Positions 1 to 3,352 of a stretch of 5,436 bases of DNA are shown in pieces. Both the position numbers and the translations under genes were made by a program. A model generated the notes under the pieces. The model was not told the DNA's origin. It was given only the letters and a program-made list of their open reading frames with translations, and did no database searches. Within the stretch, counting starts at the first letter, position 1; each line of letters starts with the position of its first letter. Source of the DNA: Nitrospinae bacterium RIFCSPLOWO2_12_FULL_45_22 (lineage in GTDB: Bacteria > 2-12-FULL-45-22); NCBI GenBank assembly GCA_001803565.1, contig MHDQ01000215.1:860-6295 (forward strand), given 5' to 3'.

Positions 1-23
1 TCTCAGACTGAGGAATTCTTACT

Positions 24-171
24 TTCCCCTCTTAAAAGGCTTGTCCCGTACTCCGATACGGGAAGGGACTAAGGGGGGTGTCCTTTACCCTCCCCTCTAA
101 AAAGAGGGGTCGGGGGGTGTGTTCCTAGTATTCCCCTCTAAAAAGAGGGGATTAAGGGGTGTGTTTCTTCC
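24..171. repeat. Cluster of three C-rich palindromic repeat units
   Basis: Three tandem, degenerate units share the plan TCCCCTCT-A-run-AGAGGGG, a short link, then a GGGGTGTG tail. Units 2 and 3 contain the identical 18-base palindrome CCCCTCTAAAAAGAGGGG (92-109 and 133-150). Their tails are at about 111-125 and 154-171. Unit 1 (24-83) has a diverged palindrome interrupted by a separate small hairpin, TCCCGTA / TACGGGA, at 44-63 with a six-base loop, which looks like a repeat nested in a repeat. The third unit supplies the stop codon and the last residues (KKHTP) of the DUF559-type gene. An inverted copy lies at 653-687. The unit function is unknown. The palindromes could act as weak bidirectional terminators, but none has a T-tract. 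Confidence 0.8.
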
Positions 172-535
172 GTTCTTCACAATCTTCAATAAAGCATCGA
201 ATTACTTGTAAAACCCCATCCGTATTTTTCATTGCATCTTCGTCGCAGAATCTCAGTACCGTTATCCCCAATTCCTTTAATCTCTCTTGTTTTAAGACGT
301 CTTTCTTTACAATTTCTTCAAATGTATGAGTATAACCATCCAACTCAATAGCGAGTTTTAATTTGTTACAGAAAAAATCTAATATAAAATTACCAATTGG
401 TTTTTGCCGATGAAAATCATACCCCATCATTTTCTTACTCTTCAAGTATTGCCAGAGTTTAATTTCTGATTTCGTACTCTTATTTCTCAATTTCCGTGCA
501 AGTTCTTTGAGTTTTGGATGGTAATTTATCTTCAC
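152..535 (-). CDS. DUF559-family endonuclease-like protein
   Basis: This is a protein of about 127 residues of the DUF559 family, which has a Vsr/PD-(D/E)XK-like nuclease fold. With a GTG start at 535 it opens VKINYHPKLKELARKLR, as family members usually do. The family core follows: HRQKPIGNFILDFFC near residues 42-56, then LAIELDGYTH near 61-70, which gives candidate metal-binding acidic residues D53, E64 and D66. The C-terminal half has LGITVLRFCDEDA. An ATG at 580 is also in frame, but it would add 15 residues translated from a MITE and a dispersed repeat, so I prefer GTG 535. An AAGGGG lies ten bases upstream (546-551) as a possible ribosome site. Members are typically stand-alone, probably DNA-cleaving enzymes; the cellular role is not established. 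Inverted copies of one repeat sit at both ends of the gene and encode its termini. The gene looks intact. Confidence 0.85.
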   Translation of the reverse strand: MKINYHPKLKELARKLRNKSTKSEIKLWQYLKSKKMMGYDFHRQKPIGNFILDFFCNKLKLAIELDGYTHTFEEIVKKDVLKQERLKELGITVLRFCDEDAMKNTDGVLQVIRCFIEDCEERKKHTP

Positions 536-554
536 GGAAAACACACCCCTTGGA

Positions 555-648
555 GGCTGTCTAAAAAGTCCATAAACCATACAAAAAGTAGGGGCTGAAA
601 ATCTTCAGCCCTTACATATGGTACGTTCAAAATACTTTTTGGACAGCC
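555..648. mobile_element. MITE-like palindromic element, 94 bp
   Basis: Fifteen-base terminal inverted repeats, GGCTGTCTAAAAAGT (555-569) and ACTTTTTGGACAGCC (634-648), match at 14 of 15 positions. The centre holds a second palindrome, GGGCTGAAAATCTTCAGCCC (about 592-611). There is no coding capacity. This is the architecture of a non-autonomous element mobilised by a transposase elsewhere. It is flanked by the direct repeat AAAACACACCCCTT (538-551 and 653-666), offset by three or four bases from the termini. That repeat also belongs to the local C-rich family, so it is not a clean target-site duplication. The element lies immediately upstream of the DUF559 gene and could affect its expression. 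Confidence 0.65.
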
Positions 649-652
649 CCAT

Positions 653-687
653 AAAACACACCCCTTTGTCCCCTCTTTTTAGAGGGG
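653..687. repeat. Inverted copy of the C-rich palindromic repeat
   Basis: AAAACACACCCCTT followed by the 18-base palindrome CCCCTCTTTTTAGAGGGG (670-687) is the reverse complement of the unit at 133-167. With that unit it brackets the DUF559 gene and the MITE-like element in a head-to-head arrangement. A second partial copy of the tail, without the palindrome, is at 538-551. Confidence 0.75.
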
Positions 688-712
688 AAAGCACGATGCT
701 CCGTTAATTCGA

Positions 713-772
713 GGGTTCAGGCTTCGTCGTGAGCAAAGCCGAACTGTTTCAACGTGAACCCGCTGGGGAGGC
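713..772. repeat. GGGTTCA/TGAACCC hairpin block next to attC
   Basis: The arms GGGTTCA (713-719) and TGAACCC (755-761) are complementary. The right arm continues as CGCTGGGGAGG, closely matching the blocks ending at about 2199 (TTGAACCCACTTGGGGAG) and about 2867 (CTGAACCCGCTTAGGAG). The loop carries CTTCGTCGTGAGC (722-734), a 13-mer also found inside the methyltransferase gene at 5149-5161. With the MITE and the attC, this accounts for most of the gene-free stretch between 536 and 857. No ORF there is convincing. Confidence 0.55.
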
Positions 773-774
773 CA

Positions 775-863
775 CTAACGTTAAGGGTAACCAGCGGCGA
801 CATCCAAGCTCGCCCGTCAGGCCACCCGCGCTTCTCGCCGTCTGGTTGACCCGCTTGTTAACT
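775..863 (-). other. attC: Integron attC recombination site
   Basis: Read on the minus strand, the site starts with GTTAAC (862-857) and ends with GTTAG (779-775), the outer R-type boxes. Inside, arm 836-852 (minus strand GGGTCAACCAGACGGCG) pairs with arm 785-799 (plus strand GGGTAACCAGCGGCG). The pairing gives 15 base pairs and leaves exactly two unpaired bases, G848 and T841, on the plus strand. Extrahelical G and T on the bottom strand, flanked by an unpaired spacer (here GTTAA and GCTT), are the known hallmarks that let IntI recognise a folded attC and set its orientation. The polarity agrees with the minus-strand gene direction. The variable terminal loop is about 800-835. The TAA stop of the upstream PIN-like gene lies within the GTTAAC box, as is frequent in cassettes. 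Confidence 0.8.
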
Positions 864-1984
864 GCATATTTTTGTTACACATTCAACTGCTTGGCCAGGA
901 TCAGACAATACCTTACATTTGTACTTTTTATCAAACCCAATATTATTCCTTGAAACTAAGTCTCTCAGACTATGCTCAGTAAAAAAATAATCAAAGTATG
1001 GTAATGCGGCTTGCGCATGGCGAAAATCTGACATGTCATTGGTTTTAACCTTCCTGTTAACATCTTGTCTAACTGAAGCATGCAGCCCTGCAGCAATAAC
1101 TAATGTTGGGAAATAATTTCCAAGTTTGTTCTTTCTGAAAACATGATAAATAATATTTGCTATTTGTTTTCCTGAATTAGTAGCCTCCACCTCCTCTGTT
1201 GCTGGCTTGTAACCCTTTCCCTTTTCAAATAAATAAATCAAAGCGTCTTCAAACAGATGTGAGAAGAGATCTATTACTCCAGCAATCTCTGAGAGGAAAA
1301 GTTGCTTGAATGAATTGTTTTCATTGGCGTACTTAATTTTATTTTCATTTAGTTTATCTGAAATATCGTTATATTTAGGCATGGCTAAAATGTTTTCCAT
1401 ACCTATTACTCTTATCATGTCGGTTAAAGAAAGGGACCACATTTGGTCAAAAAATGCTTTCTGGATTACTAACGCCTCTTCTGGTGAGAACGGAGTTGAT
1501 GTAGGGTGCGATGCCCCATATATATATGACACTTTTGACCAAACAAAAATATCAGGATGGCATACAGAGTTCTTGCCCTTAGTTGAACTGTGAATGAAAT
1601 AAAGAATTTCGAATTTTATTCTTTCTTCAGTAGATAATAACGCAACCCCCCTTGATAAATCGTCTATAAGGCTGGCCGAAGCGCTGAGAGTTGAAGGGTC
1701 TGACTGTAGCAAACTTCATAAAAATTTTCGTCACTGATTGGGCAAATTAACTTACCAGCTTCCACTCCATTGTGTAACAGCTCCAAGAGTTTCACGAAAT
1801 TCTTATTTTCTTGTCTTCCCAAAATGACATTTCTTAATTCCAGCCAATAATTTGTGTCCAGGTAAATTTTCTTGCAATTTTTAATTTCTTCTCCAAGTTG
1901 TAGCCTTAACCCCTTTGTATATTCCTCAAGCGATATGTTTGGTTCTTGACGATGTTTTTCAAAAGTATTGACGAATTTCATCAT
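858..1984 (-). pseudogene. PIN-like domain protein, frameshifted
   Basis: Two overlapping minus-strand frames together make one protein of about 375 residues. The first (1984 down to about 1712) contains KKIYLDTNYWLELRN, a PIN-type first strand with its catalytic aspartate, then CPISDENFYEV. The second (from about 1712 to the TAA at 858-860) begins LQSDPSTLSASASLIDDLSRGVAL and ends with FRHAQAALPYFDYFFTEHSL and VLSDPGQAVECV, resembling the D/H-rich C-terminal part of large PIN-like proteins. Adding one base in the GTTTG run near 1709-1713 joins them as ...FYEVLLQSDP.... Without that base, translation stops at 1664 after about 106 residues. The ATG at 1984 (or 1981) is preferred over the TTG at 2002. 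No good ribosome site is visible. PIN folds are usually metal-dependent RNases, but the role here is unproven. The stop codon lies inside the attC, so this is the ORF of that cassette. Confidence 0.7.
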
Positions 1985-1996
1985 TTTCGAAGCAGT

Positions 1997-2125
1997 TAAC
2001 AAATTATTATACAGACCTGTATATCCTGCTAAAAGCGAGATATACGAGAAAAGGCACGTTGTGTACCGGAATTAAATCATGCAATATGGTGACTGTTTCC
2101 ACACTGCTTTTGCCGGTTCAATCCC
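1997..2125 (-). repeat. Inter-gene (cassette-boundary) repeat, copy 1
   Basis: This 129-base copy aligns without gaps to copy 2 (2707-2835), with roughly a dozen mismatches by eye, and its first 76 bases align to copy 3. It contains the small hairpins ATACAG/CTGTAT and TATATC/GATATA, plus GGCACGTTGTGTACC, in which one pair of the GGCAC/GTGCC stem is lost. Read on the minus strand it ends ...TATAATAATTTGTTAAC just upstream of the PIN-like start, so conservation stops at a GTTA junction as in cassette arrays. Confidence 0.85.
2006..2011 (-). promoter_or_regulatory. Candidate -10 box (TATAAT) in repeat copy 1
   Basis: The minus strand reads TATAAT 21 bases before the ATG at 1984. The same hexamer is in the same place in all three repeat copies. 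No convincing -35 box is seen at 16-18 bases spacing. If active, the leader would be only about a dozen bases long. Confidence 0.4.
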
Positions 2126-2162
2126 CGCACAGGAATTCAAACTGGCGGGTGAATCCAACTCC

Positions 2163-2189
2163 TGGGTTCAAGTTGCAAACTTGAACCCA
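2163..2189. repeat. Perfect 12-bp stem with 3-base loop
   Basis: TGGGTTCAAGTT (2163-2174), loop GCA, AACTTGAACCCA (2178-2189) is a perfect inverted repeat, with a further ACTCC/GGAGT pair outside it. It is the strongest hairpin in the gap. Weaker versions sit at 2839-2861, 3319-3343 and 713-761, always on the upstream-gene side of the boundary repeat. No T-tract follows on either strand, so it is not an obvious intrinsic terminator. Between it and the ASCH stop at 2284 I see only a 12-mer, TCAGTCGAACGA (2226-2237), shared with 5164-5175. Confidence 0.7.
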
Positions 2190-2283
2190 CTTGGGGAGTC
2201 TTGCTCTAAATATTTAGTCCCTAATTCAGTCGAACGAAATGGCTGTAAGTGCCCATCTTTATTTAATACACGATAAAGAGGCA

Positions 2284-2685
2284 TTATTTACTCGCCTTTC
2301 TTATGACTTCCTTTTCGATTTTGGGCGGAAGCTGCCAAAACCCAAGAGCACCGTTACAATAAATTGGCTCAATAGAGCGGGGATTTTTTAAAACAAAGCC
2401 ATATGCACCGCCGAACCACTTCGATTTGGAATTTGTTACACAATCTACTATATCTACAAATCCGATAACTGCACCACGGGTTATGACTTTCAAATCAGGA
2501 ATTTTCTTTCTATGATAATGTAGGAATAACTTTGCAGCTTCCTCATATTCTTTTATAGTCATTCCTTTTGCCGCATGAATAGCAACATTTCCTCGAAATA
2601 GGGTTGGCCAGTTTCTATTCTCTATATCTTTTCCAGCGAAAATAATTGCCCAAGCCCAAGGTTGCCTTACTGTTATAGCCTTCAT
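2284..2685 (-). CDS. ASCH-domain protein
   Basis: This is a 133-residue single-domain ASCH protein with a PUA-like beta-barrel fold that binds RNA or modified nucleosides in characterised relatives. Signature blocks appear in order: MKAITVRQPWAWAII (1-15), GKDIENRNWPTLFRG (18-32), VAIHAAKG (34-41), GAVIGFVDIVDC (71-82), WFGGAYGFVLKNP (90-102) and GALGFWQLP (112-120). The length is normal for the family. The ATG at 2685 is chosen because GAGGG lies about seven bases upstream and the conserved domain starts at once. The frame extends to a TTG at 2712, which runs into the boundary repeat. The gene is alone between two repeat copies. The substrate is unknown; related small ASCH proteins are frequent in phages and mobile regions. 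Confidence 0.88.
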   Translation of the reverse strand: MKAITVRQPWAWAIIFAGKDIENRNWPTLFRGNVAIHAAKGMTIKEYEEAAKLFLHYHRKKIPDLKVITRGAVIGFVDIVDCVTNSKSKWFGGAYGFVLKNPRSIEPIYCNGALGFWQLPPKIEKEVIRKASK

Positions 2686-2706
2686 ATTTATGCCCTCATT
2701 TGCCAC

Positions 2707-2835
2707 TAACAAGTTATTATACAGTCCTGTATATTCTGCTAAAAACGAGATATGCGAGAAAAGGCACGTTGTGTGCCGGAATTAAATTATACAAAATGGT
2801 GGCTGTTTCCACGCTGCTTTTGCCGATTCAATCCC
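2707..2835 (-). repeat. Inter-gene (cassette-boundary) repeat, copy 2
   Basis: This copy has the same length as copy 1 and is nearly identical to it, with an intact GGCAC-GTTGT-GTGCC hairpin (2763-2777) and the ATACAG/CTGTAT stem. On the minus strand it ends TATAATAACTTGTTAG, followed directly by the leader of the ASCH gene. It contains a second TATAAT (2791-2786) that copy 1 lacks. Confidence 0.85.
2716..2721 (-). promoter_or_regulatory. Candidate -10 box (TATAAT) in repeat copy 2
   Basis: TATAAT on the minus strand lies 30 bases upstream of the ASCH ATG, at the position conserved in the other copies. The -35 region is poor, so activity is a guess supported mainly by conservation. Confidence 0.4.
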
Positions 2836-2838
2836 ACA

Positions 2839-2861
2839 GCGGGTTTGCAACCTGAACCCGC
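2839..2861. repeat. Hairpin directly after the zinc-ribbon gene stop
   Basis: GCGGGTT (2839-2845) and AACCCGC (2855-2861) form a 7-bp stem with a nine-base loop, starting the base after the TAA at 2862-2864. The position suits a transcript end or a recombination-site arm. The absence of a T-tract argues against a standard intrinsic terminator. It corresponds to the 2163-2189 hairpin. Confidence 0.55.
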
Positions 2862-3230
2862 TTAGGAGAGGTACTCGCACTTCGGACATTCATGCGTTGC
2901 GTTCTGGATACTCACGAAGTCTCGTGGAACCGGTCTCATGTAGAACGGCTTCGCCTTGGTCGAACAGTTCGGGCAGGTGGGAATATCACTCGGCCTCGCC
3001 GATGAAGCAGATGAGAGTTCGGCCACCTGTGCTTCCAGTACCTGATTGCGCTCTCTAAGGGAGAGACGCTCCTCACTCAGCTTGATATTCGTTTCGTGAA
3101 GTTCCGCGTGTTCCGCTTGGATGTTAACGATTAGTGATTGAATGGTATTCAACTCTGCCGCCACCTTGCGATCCTGAATCCGGCTCACAAGCTGCGTGAG
3201 CAGGTCAACTACGTCTTTGATTGCACCCAT
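2862..3230 (-). CDS. Small coiled-coil protein with C-terminal zinc ribbon
   Basis: This 122-residue protein has no function I can name. The N-terminal part (1-33) is helical: MGAIKDVVDLLTQLVSRIQD. A charged heptad-like segment follows (about 34-73: ETNIKLSEERLSLRERNQVLEAQVAEL), very likely a coiled coil that mediates oligomerisation. The C-terminus has two cysteine pairs, CPNC (86-89) and CPKC (115-118), spaced as in a zinc ribbon, so nucleic-acid or protein binding is plausible. There is no signal peptide or membrane segment. The ATG at 3230 has a strong ribosome site. The gene is clearly richer in G+C than the ASCH and PIN-like genes either side, which fits separate origins brought together as cassettes. 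It could be an adaptor or a regulator; the sequence does not decide. Confidence 0.8.
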   Translation of the reverse strand: MGAIKDVVDLLTQLVSRIQDRKVAAELNTIQSLIVNIQAEHAELHETNIKLSEERLSLRERNQVLEAQVAELSSASSARPSDIPTCPNCSTKAKPFYMRPVPRDFVSIQNATHECPKCEYLS

Positions 3231-3233
3231 ATT

Positions 3234-3243
3234 CTCCTCCTCC
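3234..3243 (-). promoter_or_regulatory. Strong Shine-Dalgarno for the zinc-ribbon gene
   Basis: The minus strand reads GGAGGAGGAG three bases before the ATG at 3230. The optimal AGGAGG register sits about 6-8 bases away. It abuts the GTTA end of repeat copy 3, so the ribosome site belongs to the cassette and not to the repeat. Confidence 0.8.
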
Positions 3244-3343
3244 TAACAAGTTATTATACAGACCTGTATATCCTGCTAAAGCGAGATATACGAGAAAAGG
3301 CACGTTGTGTGCCGGAATCAAGTTGCATACGCGAATCCGCTTA
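3244..3343 (-). repeat. Inter-gene (cassette-boundary) repeat, copy 3 (short form)
   Basis: Bases 3244-3318 match copies 1 and 2 with a few mismatches and one deleted A. The copy then jumps to a tail, CAAGTTGCATACGCGAATCCGCTT, that resembles the outer hairpin block of copy 1 (about 2169-2192). About 50 to 100 bases present in the longer copies are missing. It fills almost all of the gap between the methyltransferase stop (3353) and the zinc-ribbon gene. The hairpins GGCAC-GTTGT-GTGCC (3299-3313) and ATACAG/CTGTAT are intact. Confidence 0.8.
3253..3258 (-). promoter_or_regulatory. Candidate -10 box (TATAAT) in repeat copy 3
   Basis: TATAAT on the minus strand lies 22 bases before the ATG at 3230. 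The leader would be about 15 bases and include the whole GGAGGAGGAG site, a compact and believable arrangement. A weak TTTAGC lies 16 bases upstream as a possible -35. Confidence 0.45.
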
Positions 3344-3352
3344 AAAGATATT

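Noticed and set aside
24-171. CRISPR-like array
   Set aside because: The units are degenerate, of unequal spacing and palindromic, and the sequences between them are not unique equal-length spacers. They are dispersed repeats.
729-953. Plus-strand open frame of 74 residues
   Set aside because: It runs across the attC and into the 3' end of the PIN-like gene on the other strand, with no ribosome site or recognisable domain.
1690-1735. Programmed -1 frameshift joining the two PIN-like frames
   Set aside because: The A_AAT_TTT heptamer upstream would shift into a TGA at once, and no slippery site lies in the usable overlap. A one-base deletion explains it better.
2111-2130. A T-arm-like GGTTCAATCCCC suggesting a tRNA gene
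   Set aside because: No acceptor stem, anticodon arm or D-arm can be built around it on either strand, and it belongs to the boundary repeat shared with copy 2.
2079-2276. Plus-strand open frame of 65 residues between the ASCH and PIN-like genes
   Set aside because: It lies wholly in the boundary repeat and the perfect hairpin, which make it open by chance.
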